This document shows positions 16,601 through 24,148 of a stretch of DNA of 64,000 nt, piece by piece. The stretch lies in assembly GCF_000153305.1 (NCBI RefSeq), contig NZ_CH724107.1:2201117-2265116 (forward strand). The letters run 5' to 3'. The stretch is from Oceanicola granulosus HTCC2516 (GTDB taxonomy: Bacteria; Pseudomonadota; Alphaproteobacteria; Rhodobacterales; Rhodobacteraceae). The stretch's first letter is position 1. Each line of letters opens with the position of its first letter. Below the pieces are notes generated by a model. The model did no database searches and was not told the DNA's origin. It worked only from the letters and a program-made list of their open reading frames with translations. Both the position numbers and the translations under genes were made by a program.

Positions 16601-17321
16601 CGGCGCCAAGCCCGGCGCCTACGGTGCGGGCCTGCAGGCGCTGATCGACGAGCGGTTGTGGAACGAGCGCGCCGACCTCGCGGAGGCCTACCTCGAGTGG
16701 GGCGGCTACGCCTACAGCGCCGGCCAGGAGGGCGCGCGCGACCGCGAAGGGTTCGAGCAGCGGCTGGGGCAGGCCGAGGCGATCGTCCAGAACCAGGACA
16801 ACCGCGAGCACGACTTGCTGGATTCCGACGATTACTACCAGTTCGAGGGCGGCGCGGCGGCGGCGGTGGCCCACCTGCAGGGCCGCGACCGGCCGATTTA
16901 CCATAACGACCATTCTCGCCCCGAGCGCCCGGTGATCCGCACGCTCGACGAGGAGATCGGCCGCGTGGTGCGCTCGCGGGTGGTGAATCCGAAGTGGATA
17001 GAGGGGGTGAAGCGGCACGGCTACAAGGGCGCCTTCGAGATCGCGGCAACGGTGGATTACCTCTTCGCCTTCGCCGCCAGCACCGGGGCGGTGAAGAACC
17101 ACCATTTCGATCTGGTCGAGGCGGCATTCGTCGAGGATGCCGAAACCCGCGCCTTTATCGAGAAGGTGAACCCGGCAGCGCTGCGCGAGATCGCCGAACG
17201 CCTGTCCGAATCAATAGACCGCGGCCTGTGGCGGCCGCGGTCCAATTCTGCCCGCGCGCGTCTGGCGGGGCTGCTCGGGAGCGACGATCAGCCGACGGCG
17301 AGCGCAGCGATTCCGAGGTAG
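13602..17321 (+). CDS. cobN: Aerobic cobaltochelatase subunit CobN
   Basis: A 1239-aa large subunit of the ATP-dependent cobaltochelatase (CobN-CobS-CobT), which inserts Co(II) into hydrogenobyrinic acid a,c-diamide in the cytosol. Recognisable stretches include Y-G-L-T-Q-Y (about residue 94), N-Y-P-N-K-D-G-R-L-A-N-G-V-G-L-D-T-P-E-A (about 392-411), H-M-G-K-H-G-N-L-E-W-L-P-G-K (about 558-571) and W-G-T-A-N-M-R-T-G-G-D-D-I-A-Q-A (about 898-913). Full length matches the family. I chose ATG 13602 because upstream codons in the same frame are low-complexity and overlap the antisense small gene. It shares B12 context with hupE-cobW, which would supply cobalt to this enzyme. Confidence 0.96.
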   Translation: MHLLAATPGAVDDGTEPVDLGQTPAEVLVVSAADTELALLSEARAAMDAPPGLRLANLTHLRHPMSVDLHLDACATRCKLVICRLLGGAGYWRYGLTQYSARLHEAGVPVAFLPGDDKPDPELRALSTVAPEAYDALWSYLVEGGPENATRFLAHARDLARGDAADPEPAAPLLRAGLFWPGEAKPGLDTLRAQWHEGAPVVPVVFYRALVQGAGTAPIARLTRALLRAGLNPMPVFVASLKDAVSQGTLASLFAAAPPSVILNTTAFATGTPQGDGGAENPLASAEANAAPVLQVVLAGSTEEAWAEGLSGLSARDIAMNVALPEVDGRVLSRAISFKDAAYFDEATECAIAAYRPHGDRIDFVTQLAANWCRLRHAAPAERRVALILANYPNKDGRLANGVGLDTPEATARALSSLAEAGYAVGAEGGALPDGAALMERLLAGPTNWLTDRAEREGGERLELTVYRQHFDALPWAAKRAILDRWGPPEDDPFLDGDAFALSIHRYGNAAIVLQPARGYNIDPEATYHAPDLVPPHNYLAAYVWLRAHWGAHALVHMGKHGNLEWLPGKALALSETCWPEIVLGPMPHVYPFIVNDPGEGTQAKRRAQAVIVDHLTPPLTRAESYGPLRDLEALVDEYYEAAGLDPRRSEHLRREILSLSETTGLAEDAGIGADGDLAKLDAWLCELKEAQIRDGLHIFGVSPEGVQARDLAIALARVPRGDGKGGDASLLRALADDLALGIDPLDCDLAAPAAARPEALAVSDDPWRSNGDTVERLELLAQRLLEGRAPAPGPASTAVLEEIEARIRPAIAACGPAEARGLLTALDGHALAAGPSGAPTRGRLDTLPTGRNFYSVDTRAVPTPTAWALGWKSANLLIETHLQREGDWPRSLLLTAWGTANMRTGGDDIAQALALMGVKPTWDAANRRVTGFEVLPLGVLDRPRVDVTLRISGFFRDAFPQLIDLVDSAARAVQALDEPAELNPAAARARAGEPAPRIYGAKPGAYGAGLQALIDERLWNERADLAEAYLEWGGYAYSAGQEGARDREGFEQRLGQAEAIVQNQDNREHDLLDSDDYYQFEGGAAAAVAHLQGRDRPIYHNDHSRPERPVIRTLDEEIGRVVRSRVVNPKWIEGVKRHGYKGAFEIAATVDYLFAFAASTGAVKNHHFDLVEAAFVEDAETRAFIEKVNPAALREIAERLSESIDRGLWRPRSNSARARLAGLLGSDDQPTASAAIPR

Positions 17322-17353
17322 CAGAGCAGCAGGCTGAGCGAGAAATAGTGCAT
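17288..17353 (-). CDS. Possible 21-aa hydrophobic micropeptide
   Basis: Begins M-H-Y-F-S-L-S-L-L-L and ends A-A-L-A-V-G; it is almost entirely hydrophobic and could be a single transmembrane helix. GGAG lies 9 nt before the ATG on the minus strand. It overlaps the 3' end of cobN in antisense and starts 187 bp beyond the stop of the BY-kinase gene. The ribosome site and clean hydrophobic composition argue for a real small membrane peptide. Length alone makes it uncertain. Confidence 0.4.
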   Translation of the reverse strand: MHYFSLSLLLCYLGIAALAVG

Positions 17354-17539
17354 TTTGCGGTCTCCGAAGGCTTTTACCCGTGGGGTCTGCCGTACAAAGA
17401 CGCAAGCCTGCTGTTTGGTTTCACCCAACCTTCAAGTAGCTGTTGACATTTTTGTCTCGTTGCCGGGCGACAACACCGGCGTCTCGCGCTCGTGCCCACG
17501 GCAAGATGCCGTTCCGGCGGGAAAGTTCGCGCCTTCGCG

Positions 17540-19666
17540 TCATGTTGGCGCGTACGGTTCGCCGTAGGCCGCGTAAGCCCCCGTCGCGCTCGAGTAACCA
17601 TATCGGCGCATGCCGCGCGGGCTGATCTGGCTGAGGACGAACCCCGTCACGCGCTGCTGGCTCATCTGGAAGAGCCGCATCGCCTCCTCCACCTGCGCCC
17701 GCGAGGTACTGTCCCAGCGTACGGTGAACAGCACCGCGTCGGCCACCTGCGCGAGGATGCGTCCGTCGGGGACCACGAGGACGGGCGGCGTGTCGATGAT
17801 GATGAAATCGTAGCGCTCCCGCAGGTCGGCCGTCAGCGTGCGGAAGCGGTCGGACGAGAAGAGGTCGGCGGCGTTGGTGTCGCTCTGCTCGCCGAGGAGG
17901 ATGTCGACGCCCAATTCGGGCACTGCCTGAACCGCCTCGCGCAGCGTCACCGTGCCCGACAGCACCGAGACCAGGCCGATCGGCTCGAGCCCGTCGAGGT
18001 AGTGGCTGAAGGTGCGGCGGCGGATATCGCCCTCGAGCACCAGCACCCGGCGGCCCATGCCGGCGAGGTTCTGGGCGAGGGCGAGGGAGTTCGTTGTCTT
18101 GCCCTCTCCCGGCATGGCCGACGTCGACACGATGACCTTCGGCGGGTCGTCGACGTTGGTGAGCAGCACCGATGTGCGCAGGTTGCGCACCGCTTCGGCG
18201 GCGGCGGAGGCCGGATTCCTGGCCAGGTAGCGCAAGGTTCGTCGTCGGCCGCGCTCGGGGATCAGGGGGACCTGCCCGAGCACGCCGAGCCCTGTCGCCG
18301 CCTCGAGCTCCCGCGCGGATCGGAAGCCGGAGCTGCGCGCTTCCTGCCACAGCACCAGCACCGTGCCGACGAGCAGCCCGAGCACTCCGGCCCCCGCAAG
18401 TACCAGGAACTCGCGCGGCGCGGCCGGCGCGGTGGGAACGACGGCGTGCGACAGGATTCGGCTGTCGGGCCGTTGGGTGCCTCGCTGCGCGTCGGTCTCG
18501 TTGAGCCGGGTGAGGAAGTGCTCGTAGAGCAGCCGGATCGCCTCTGCTTCACGGGACAATTGCTGCAGGCGGATCAGGTCGTCCGCCTGTGCGGAGACCC
18601 GGCGCTGCAGGTCCGCCTCCGTTGCCTTCAGCGCCTCGAGCTGCTGCATCGCTCGGTCGGCAGCAAGCTCGGCCCGCTGCACGACCGCCTCGAAGCGGGC
18701 GTCGAACGCCCGCGCCGCCGCCGCGCTCCCGTCGATTCGGTCGAGCAGTCGGGTCAGCTCTCCATCGCCGGCAAGGCTGACGCGCGCGGGGCGGTCGGGC
18801 GCGGCGAGCAGCGTGGCGACGCGGGCGGCGGCCTCGGTGGCAGCAGCGTCAGCTTCCACGATGAGGTTGCGCAGGTCCTTGATCTGCCGCTCCAGCTGCT
18901 GCAGCGCTTCGGCGGAGACGAGGCTTGTCGAGGCGCTGAAGCGGGCGCGGGCCGCCTCCGCCGCCTCGAGCTGCCGCTGCAGCTCGTCCACCCGCTGGGA
19001 GAGCCAGCCCGTCGCCTCCTCCATGGCCCGCGCCTTCATGCGCAACTGATCGGCGATGTAGAGCTCGGCGATCGTATCGGCGACGAGCGCGGCCTTCTGC
19101 GCCGCCTCGCTCTCCACCGTGATCTGGAACACGAGGCTCTGCGGCACGTTGCGCACGCTGACCCGTGCCAGCAGCGCCGATATCACCGAATCGCGAACGC
19201 CTGCCGGATCATCCGGCGGGGGCCCGGGCCCGCTGCCGATCCCGGCGAGAAGCCTCGCCGGAAGCCCTGGCTGGCGCAGCGCGGCGTTGAATTCGGGATC
19301 GGCGCGAAGATCGAGCGCATCGACAACCTGGCCCATAAGGGTGCGCGCCCGCAGAACCTCGACTTCGGTATTCACCTCGGACGCGTTGCCGCTCATCCCC
19401 GTGAAGAGACTGTCGAGCGCGACGATGTTTTCCTGCTGAGTCTCGAGTTTCACCACGGCCGTGGCGCGATAGACAGGCTTGGCGACGAGCCGGACGTAGG
19501 CCACGCCGAGCAGCAGGGCGAGCAGCGCCGCCGCGAGGACGACGATCTTGCCACGCCAGATCGTGGCGAGGTGAGCGCCGACATCGATATAGTCGTCGGC
19601 CGGCGCGGGGCGCGGGACCGGCTGGATCTGGGCCAGATGCCGAACGCTGGAGATCGTCTGCGTCAT
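17540..19666 (-). CDS. Polysaccharide co-polymerase with BY-kinase domain (Wzz-Wzc/ExoP type)
   Basis: A 708-aa inner-membrane protein that controls polymerisation and export of exopolysaccharide and autophosphorylates on tyrosine. TM1 is at about residues 41-60 and begins the Wzz domain. A long periplasmic coiled coil spans about 200-390, and TM2 is at about 419-440. The cytoplasmic kinase has Walker A S-A-M-P-G-E-G-K-T-T (516-525), Walker A' V-L-V-L-E-G-D-I-R-R (541-550) and Walker B F-I-I-I-D-T-P-P (621-628). The C-terminal tyrosine cluster contains Y689, Y691, Y698, Y701 and Y705. No wzx/wzy genes are adjacent; glycosyltransferases occur 40 kb away. A weak hairpin (17498-17512) follows the gene. 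Confidence 0.92.
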   Translation of the reverse strand: MTQTISSVRHLAQIQPVPRPAPADDYIDVGAHLATIWRGKIVVLAAALLALLLGVAYVRLVAKPVYRATAVVKLETQQENIVALDSLFTGMSGNASEVNTEVEVLRARTLMGQVVDALDLRADPEFNAALRQPGLPARLLAGIGSGPGPPPDDPAGVRDSVISALLARVSVRNVPQSLVFQITVESEAAQKAALVADTIAELYIADQLRMKARAMEEATGWLSQRVDELQRQLEAAEAARARFSASTSLVSAEALQQLERQIKDLRNLIVEADAAATEAAARVATLLAAPDRPARVSLAGDGELTRLLDRIDGSAAAARAFDARFEAVVQRAELAADRAMQQLEALKATEADLQRRVSAQADDLIRLQQLSREAEAIRLLYEHFLTRLNETDAQRGTQRPDSRILSHAVVPTAPAAPREFLVLAGAGVLGLLVGTVLVLWQEARSSGFRSARELEAATGLGVLGQVPLIPERGRRRTLRYLARNPASAAAEAVRNLRTSVLLTNVDDPPKVIVSTSAMPGEGKTTNSLALAQNLAGMGRRVLVLEGDIRRRTFSHYLDGLEPIGLVSVLSGTVTLREAVQAVPELGVDILLGEQSDTNAADLFSSDRFRTLTADLRERYDFIIIDTPPVLVVPDGRILAQVADAVLFTVRWDSTSRAQVEEAMRLFQMSQQRVTGFVLSQISPRGMRRYGYSSATGAYAAYGEPYAPT

Positions 19667-19710
19667 GTCACTCCGAATCCTTTTCTGGGCCCTGTCATAA
19701 CCGCCGCGGC

Positions 19711-19725
19711 TTAACGCGCTGTTAA
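19711..19725. promoter_or_regulatory. Candidate CtrA binding site
   Basis: TTAA-CGCGCTG-TTAA matches the full CtrA consensus spacing (TTAA-N7-TTAA). It lies 45-59 bp upstream of the BY-kinase ATG and about 44 bp upstream of the divergent small-protein ATG. In a genome this GC-rich an exact pair of TTAA half-sites is unlikely by chance. Occupancy is inferred. Confidence 0.5.
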
Positions 19726-19768
19726 TGCGGCAGCGCTATCGATGGGGAAGATCGACTGGAGGTGATTC

Positions 19769-20086
19769 ATGAGGAGCTTGATCGCAGGAGGCCTGGCGGT
19801 GTGCGCGGCGACGGGCGCGGCGGCAGATGTCGATTGCCATGATCCGATGCAGGCCGAGCGGCTCGATTGCCTCGGTTTTGCAGAGCTGGATATCGCGCCG
19901 GAGGCGGTGGTCTTGGGCGTGTTCGGCGCAATGGCCGTGATGGGCGCCACGGTGGGCGGGGCCGACAAGGCCTTCTCCGCCAGTGCCGCACTGGCGCAAA
20001 GCGCGAGCGGCTCGCGTGGAGGCGGCGGTGGATCGGGTGGCGCAGGGATCGGCAGCGGGGGCGCAGCGGTCAGCACGACGGATTAG
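19769..20086 (+). CDS. Small exported protein with Gly-rich tail, 105 aa
   Basis: A signal peptide (residues 1-19, G-L-A-V-C-A-A-T-G-A-A-A) precedes a short Cys-containing region (C23, C34). A hydrophobic segment at about 46-62 is followed by a Gly/Ser-rich tail (about 80-100). A ribosome site (CTGGAGGTG) precedes the ATG. No family is recognised. It is divergent from the BY-kinase gene across the candidate CtrA box, which suggests coordinated expression with surface polysaccharide production, but that link is contextual only. Confidence 0.65.
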   Translation: MRSLIAGGLAVCAATGAAADVDCHDPMQAERLDCLGFAELDIAPEAVVLGVFGAMAVMGATVGGADKAFSASAALAQSASGSRGGGGGSGGAGIGSGGAAVSTTD

Positions 20087-20176
20087 GTGCGAGAGCCGCC
20101 AAGGAGCATGCAGGGAATGATTTCGCAGCCTCACCCGATCGGGCGTTTGCCGAACCATCCGCTTCTTTCGTTGCGA

Positions 20177-20206
20177 AGGGCCCCGCAGCGCGCGCGCCGG
20201 GGCCCT
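20177..20206. terminator. Hairpin between convergent genes
   Basis: AGGGCCCC (20177-20184) and GGGGCCCT (20199-20206) enclose a GC-rich loop. It lies between the end of the small exported protein gene and the end of the ABC substrate-binding protein gene, so it can serve both strands. No clear T-tract. Confidence 0.6.
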
Positions 20207-20227
20207 CCAGGGTCTGGCCGGGACGCG

Positions 20228-21217
20228 TTACTGCGTCAGCGCCATGTCGGTGATTTCGTGGGTGAAGGCACCTTCGGGCTCGGCGGTGATGACAGGGTCG
20301 GAGCCGCCGGCGAGAAGCGTGTCCACCGTCCGCTGATAATCGGCCTCGTCGAGCCTCCCGTCGGAGCCGCTGGTCAGCTTGGCGATCTCGCCCATCATCC
20401 GGATCTGATGCGCCTCGGTCTGGGCTCCCGTCTCGTCGTAATCGAGCACGATCATCGCCGCTTCCTCCGGGTTCTCCTCGGCCCACTTCCAGCCTTGCAT
20501 CGAGGCCCGCACGAAGCGCGCCATCTTATCAACGAAGGCCGGGTCCTCGAGGTTTTCCTCGAGCACGTAGAGACCGTCCTCGAGCGTGGCGACGCCCTGG
20601 TCCTCGTACTTGAAGTTGACGAGCTCATCCTCGGACACGCCTGCATCGAGCACCTGACCGAATTCATTGTAGGTCATCGTCGAGATGCAATCCGCCTGCC
20701 GCTGCAGAAGCGGGTCGACGTTGAAGCCCTGCTTGAGCACCTCGACGGAGCCCTCGGCAGCGCCGTCGGTGGCGTAGCCGAGGTGGCTCATCCACGACAG
20801 GAACGGGTATTCGTTGCCGAAGAACCAGACCCCGAGCGTGCGGTTGTCGAGGTCCTCCGGCGTCTCGATGCCGACGTCCTTCCAGCAGGTCAGCATCATC
20901 CCGGAGCTCTTGAACGGCTGGGCGATATTGACGAGCGGCAGGCCCTTCTCGCGCGCCGCGAGCGCGGCGGGCATCCACTCCACGATAACGTCAGCGCCGC
21001 CCCCGGCGATGACCTGCGTCGGGGCGATGTCGGGGCCGCCGGGCAGGATCGTCACGTCGAGCCCCTCGTCCTCGTAGAAGCCTTGCTCCAGCGCGACATA
21101 GTAGCCGGCGAATTGAGCCTGGGTGACCCACTTGAGCTGGAGCGTCACCTCGTCCTGGGCGAGCGCGGGGCCGGCGAGGCCGAATGCGGCGAGTGCCGCG
21201 AGTACCGTCTTCTTCAT
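20228..21217 (-). CDS. ABC transporter substrate-binding protein (NMT1/ThiY-like), pyrimidine locus
   Basis: A 329-aa periplasmic binding protein with a clear signal peptide (residues 1-20, ending G-P-A-L-A). The V-T-L-Q-L-K-W-V-T-Q-A-Q-F-A-G-Y-Y-V-A start and G-P-D-I-A-P-T-Q-V-I-A-G-G segment are typical of NMT1/ThiY/SsuA-like proteins. The start at 21217 has AGGGAG upstream. It is the last gene of the leftward operon that begins with pydC, so a pyrimidine or pyrimidine-derived ligand (uracil, thymine, dihydropyrimidine) is the likely cargo. Related families bind hydroxymethylpyrimidines, so ligand identity is inferred from context. Confidence 0.88.
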   Translation of the reverse strand: MKKTVLAALAAFGLAGPALAQDEVTLQLKWVTQAQFAGYYVALEQGFYEDEGLDVTILPGGPDIAPTQVIAGGGADVIVEWMPAALAAREKGLPLVNIAQPFKSSGMMLTCWKDVGIETPEDLDNRTLGVWFFGNEYPFLSWMSHLGYATDGAAEGSVEVLKQGFNVDPLLQRQADCISTMTYNEFGQVLDAGVSEDELVNFKYEDQGVATLEDGLYVLEENLEDPAFVDKMARFVRASMQGWKWAEENPEEAAMIVLDYDETGAQTEAHQIRMMGEIAKLTSGSDGRLDEADYQRTVDTLLAGGSDPVITAEPEGAFTHEITDMALTQ

Positions 21218-21259
21218 TCCGTTTCTCCCTGTTTGCTGTTGGTCTTGCTCGGTCCTCAA

Positions 21260-22105
21260 TCACTTGCGGCGGTGCGACGGGTGCCAGAAGGTCACCCGCG
21301 CTTCGATGAAGGCGACGACGCCGTAGAAGACCGTCCCGGCGACCGCCGCCACGGCAATCTCGGCCCAGACGAGGTCGATCGACAAGCGCCCCACGCCGGT
21401 GGAGATGCGAAAACCCATTCCGCGGGTCGGAGAGCCGAAATATTCGGCAACGATAGCACCGATCAGCGCAAGCGTACTCGCGATCTTGAGACCGTTGAAC
21501 AGAAACGGCATCGCCGCGGGGAGGCGCAGCTTGAGCAGCGTCTGCCAGTAGGAGGCGCCGTAGGTGCGCATCAGGTCGCGCTGCATGGTGTCCGACTCGC
21601 GCAGGCCCTGCACGGCGTTAATGAGCACCGGGAAGAACACCATCACGACCACGACCGCAGCCTTGGAGTGCCAGTCGAAGCCGTACCAGCTGACGAGAAT
21701 CGGCGCGATGCCGACGATGGGCAGCGCGGCGACGAAATTGCCAATCGGCAGAAGGCCCTTGGTCAGGAAGGGCGAGCGGTCGATGAGGATCGCCGTCAGG
21801 AAGGCGGCGCCGCAGCCGATCAGGTAGCCCGAGAGCGCGCCCTTGAGGACGGTCTGGCGGAAGTCCTCCCAGAGGAGGTCGGGCGAGCGCTGGATTGCCG
21901 CCCAGACCTCGGAGGGCGGCGGCAGGATCACGCCCGGCACCTCGAAGAAGCGCACCAGGCCTTCCCACAGCACCAGCAGCGCCAGGCCGAACAGGACCGG
22001 CACCGCGACCCGCGCCGGCAGCGAGCGCCGCCAGCGGGAATTGGCGATGGCGATATTGGCGCCCCATGCGCCGAGCCAGAAGCCGAGGGCGAGCAGCAGG
22101 CTCAT
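21260..22105 (-). CDS. ABC transporter permease 1 (SsuC/ThiX-like)
   Basis: A 281-aa inner-membrane subunit with about six hydrophobic helices. The EAA-type coupling loop is near G-A-S-Y-W-Q-T-L-L-K-L-R-L-P-A-A (about residues 190-205), as in BPD-type permeases. ATG 22105 is preceded by GGAGGGAC. The gene probably pairs with permease 2 (22257-23189) to form a heterodimeric channel with the ATPase upstream. An extra ORF of 52 codons exactly fills the gap between the two permease genes. Confidence 0.88.
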   Translation of the reverse strand: MSLLLALGFWLGAWGANIAIANSRWRRSLPARVAVPVLFGLALLVLWEGLVRFFEVPGVILPPPSEVWAAIQRSPDLLWEDFRQTVLKGALSGYLIGCGAAFLTAILIDRSPFLTKGLLPIGNFVAALPIVGIAPILVSWYGFDWHSKAAVVVVMVFFPVLINAVQGLRESDTMQRDLMRTYGASYWQTLLKLRLPAAMPFLFNGLKIASTLALIGAIVAEYFGSPTRGMGFRISTGVGRLSIDLVWAEIAVAAVAGTVFYGVVAFIEARVTFWHPSHRRK

Positions 22106-22260
22106 GGCTGTCCCTCCGTTGGCCGCGGCGGCGCGGGCCGGACGAGGCCGCACCAAGGCCGGCAGGATCGGCCGGAAGGAGCGTTGCGAGTCGGAACGGT
22201 TTTCGAGGCACGAGAGAGGAGGAAAGCGGATGCGGGAGCGAAGGCGAGGACCGGGCTCAT
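22102..22260 (-). CDS. Possible 52-aa coupled ORF between the two permease genes
   Basis: The ATG overlaps the stop of permease 2 and its TGA overlaps the ATG of permease 1 (ATGA at both ends), so it would be read through by coupled ribosomes. The N-terminal third is hydrophobic (V-L-A-F-A-P-A-S-A-F-L-L); the rest is Arg/Pro-rich and not convincing as a folded protein. It may serve only to carry ribosomes across the gap, or be chance in a GC-rich frame. Confidence 0.3.
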   Translation of the reverse strand: MSPVLAFAPASAFLLSRASKTVPTRNAPSGRSCRPWCGLVRPAPPRPTEGQP

Positions 22261-23189
22261 GGGTGCACTCCCATGCGTCGCAGGGTGATCCGCTGGATCA
22301 CGTCGAGCAGGGTGACGAGCGCCCCGGCCAGCAGGGCCGCGGCGAACAGGGCGGCCCAGATCGCGAGGGGCGTGCCGAACTGGTCGCCGATCAGGATGCG
22401 TGCGCCGAGGCCGGAGATCGCGCCGGTGGGCAGCTCGCCGACGATGGTGCCAACGAGCGCGGCCGCGATGCCGACCTTGAGCGAGGCGAACAGGTAGGGG
22501 ACGGAGGCCGGGAGGCGCAGCTTGAAGAAGCTTTGGCGGGCGGAGGCGTTGTAGGTCTTGAGCAGGTCGAGCTGGGAGGGCGCGGGCGAGCGGAGGCCCT
22601 TCACCATGCCCACGAGCACCGGGAAGTAGCAGAGGTAGGCGGAGATGATCGCCTTCGGCACGCCGCGCCCCTCGACGCCGACCTGGCTCGACAGCACGAT
22701 GATCATCGGCGCGAGCGCGACGATGGGGATGGTCTGGCTGATGATCGCCCACGGCATCAGGCTCATGTCGGCGACCCGGCTGTAGACGATGGCGATGGCG
22801 CCGAGGATGCCGAGCGTCGTGCCGAGCGCGAAGCCCCAGAGCGTCGCCTGCAGGGTGATCCAGCCGTGATAGAGGAGCGAGCGCTTGGAGAAGGCGCGGC
22901 CGCGCAGGGCCATTTCGCCCGTCGTCTTCCACAGCTCACCGGCCACTTGCCCCGGCGTGGGCAGGCGCGGCCGATCGAGGCTGTAGGCGGCGGGAATGTG
23001 CTCGGAATTGGCGGCGAGCAGGCGCCAGACCGAGACCTCGTGGCGGACCCGCGCGCCCTCGGGCGTCACCACCGCGCCGGCGCGCTTGGCCTGGTCGAGG
23101 GCGGTGCGGATGTTCATCGGGGCGACGGCGGCGTACCAGGCCGCCGCCAGCGCCACGAGCACGGCGAGGATCGGGAACATCCGCCTCAT
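22257..23189 (-). CDS. ABC transporter permease 2 (SsuC/ThiX-like)
   Basis: A 310-aa inner-membrane permease. TM1 is at about residues 5-22, followed by a periplasmic region to about 105 and then five or six helices. The coupling-loop region is near Y-N-A-S-A-R-Q-S-F-F-K-L-R-L-P-A-S (about 214-230). It is similar in plan to permease 1 but with a longer N-terminal periplasmic portion. The gene lies 33 bp after the ATPase in the leftward operon. Confidence 0.88.
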   Translation of the reverse strand: MRRMFPILAVLVALAAAWYAAVAPMNIRTALDQAKRAGAVVTPEGARVRHEVSVWRLLAANSEHIPAAYSLDRPRLPTPGQVAGELWKTTGEMALRGRAFSKRSLLYHGWITLQATLWGFALGTTLGILGAIAIVYSRVADMSLMPWAIISQTIPIVALAPMIIVLSSQVGVEGRGVPKAIISAYLCYFPVLVGMVKGLRSPAPSQLDLLKTYNASARQSFFKLRLPASVPYLFASLKVGIAAALVGTIVGELPTGAISGLGARILIGDQFGTPLAIWAALFAAALLAGALVTLLDVIQRITLRRMGVHP

Positions 23190-23222
23190 GCGCCGGCTCC
23201 CGCGGGCACCTGGCCCCCGCGC

Positions 23223-23999
23223 TCAGTCATCGACATGCCCCGCCCGCAGCCCGTCGCGCACCCGGTGGGCGATCTCGATGAATTCGCGGCTGTCGCGGAT
23301 GTCGAGCGGCCGCTCGGACGGCAGCGGGCTGTCGATGACGTCTGTGATGCGCCCGGGGCGCGGGCTCATCACGACGATCCGGGTCGACAGGAACACCGCC
23401 TCGGGGATCGAGTGGGTGACGAAGCCGACGGTCTTGCCGGTGCGCCGCCAGAGCGCGAGAAGCTCCTCGTTGAGGTGGTCGCGCACGATCTCGTCGAGCG
23501 CGCCGAATGGCTCGTCCATCAGCAGGATATCGGCGTCGAAGGCGAGGGCGCGGGCGATGGAGGCGCGCTGCTGCATGCCGCCCGAGAGCTGCCAGGGGAA
23601 CTTGTTCTCGAACCCGGCGAGATCGACGAGCTCGAGGGTCCGGCGGACCCGCTCGGCCTGCTCGGCGCGGGGAAAGCCCATGATCTCGAGCGGCAGCCGG
23701 ACGTTGCCGCCGATGGTGCGCCAGGGGTAGAGGCCGGCGGCCTGGAAGACGTAGCCGTAGGCGCGGGCGCGGCGGGCGGCGTCGGGGCTCATGCCGTTGA
23801 CGGTGAGCGACCCGCCGGTGGGCTCTTCCAGGCCGGCGATGCAGCGCAGGAAGGTGGTCTTGCCGCAGCCCGACGGGCCGATGAACGAGACGAACTCGCC
23901 CGCGCCGATATCCAGCGACACGTCCGACAGCGCCCGCACGGGACCGTCGTTCGTCTGGAAGGTGAGGTCCAGCCCCCGCGCCTCGATCACGCTAGTCAC
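23223..23999 (-). CDS. ABC transporter ATP-binding protein (SsuB/ThiZ-like)
   Basis: A 258-aa cytoplasmic ATPase. It has Walker A G-P-S-G-C-G-K-T-T (about residues 41-49), Q-loop F-Q-A-A-G-L-Y-P-W, signature L-S-G-G-M-Q-Q-R, Walker B I-L-L-M-D-E-P-F-G-A-L-D and H-loop V-T-H-S. The start is a GTG at 23999 that overlaps the stop of a 50-codon ORF (GTGA). It energises the two-permease importer of the pyrimidine operon. Confidence 0.92.
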   Translation of the reverse strand: MTSVIEARGLDLTFQTNDGPVRALSDVSLDIGAGEFVSFIGPSGCGKTTFLRCIAGLEEPTGGSLTVNGMSPDAARRARAYGYVFQAAGLYPWRTIGGNVRLPLEIMGFPRAEQAERVRRTLELVDLAGFENKFPWQLSGGMQQRASIARALAFDADILLMDEPFGALDEIVRDHLNEELLALWRRTGKTVGFVTHSIPEAVFLSTRIVVMSPRPGRITDVIDSPLPSERPLDIRDSREFIEIAHRVRDGLRAGHVDD

Positions 24000-24148
24000 G
24001 CCGTCTCCTTCCTGGTTGCCGGATCATTCGCCCCTGCCCGGCTGCGCGGGCGCAAGGATGTCGCGGGGTCAGCCGGCCGGTTCGGGCGCCGGTTGCCCGC
24101 TTTCGCGGCAGCCGCGCCGGCCGCCCGGGCGCTGGCCAGGCCGCTCAT
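23996..24148 (-). CDS. Possible 50-aa coupled ORF between VOC and ATPase genes
   Basis: The ATG overlaps the VOC-gene stop (ATGA) and its TGA overlaps the GTG of the ATPase gene (GTGA). The product is Ala/Arg/Pro-rich, polar and unlike any family I know. As with the 52-codon ORF further along this operon, it may only maintain translational coupling. Chance in a GC-rich frame cannot be excluded. Confidence 0.25.
   Translation of the reverse strand: MSGLASARAAGAAAAKAGNRRPNRPADPATSLRPRSRAGANDPATRKETA

Noticed and set aside
17443-17466. TTGACA as a promoter -35 box after cobN
   Set aside because: No acceptable -10 hexamer lies 16-18 bp downstream on the plus strand, and no plus-strand gene follows until 19769.
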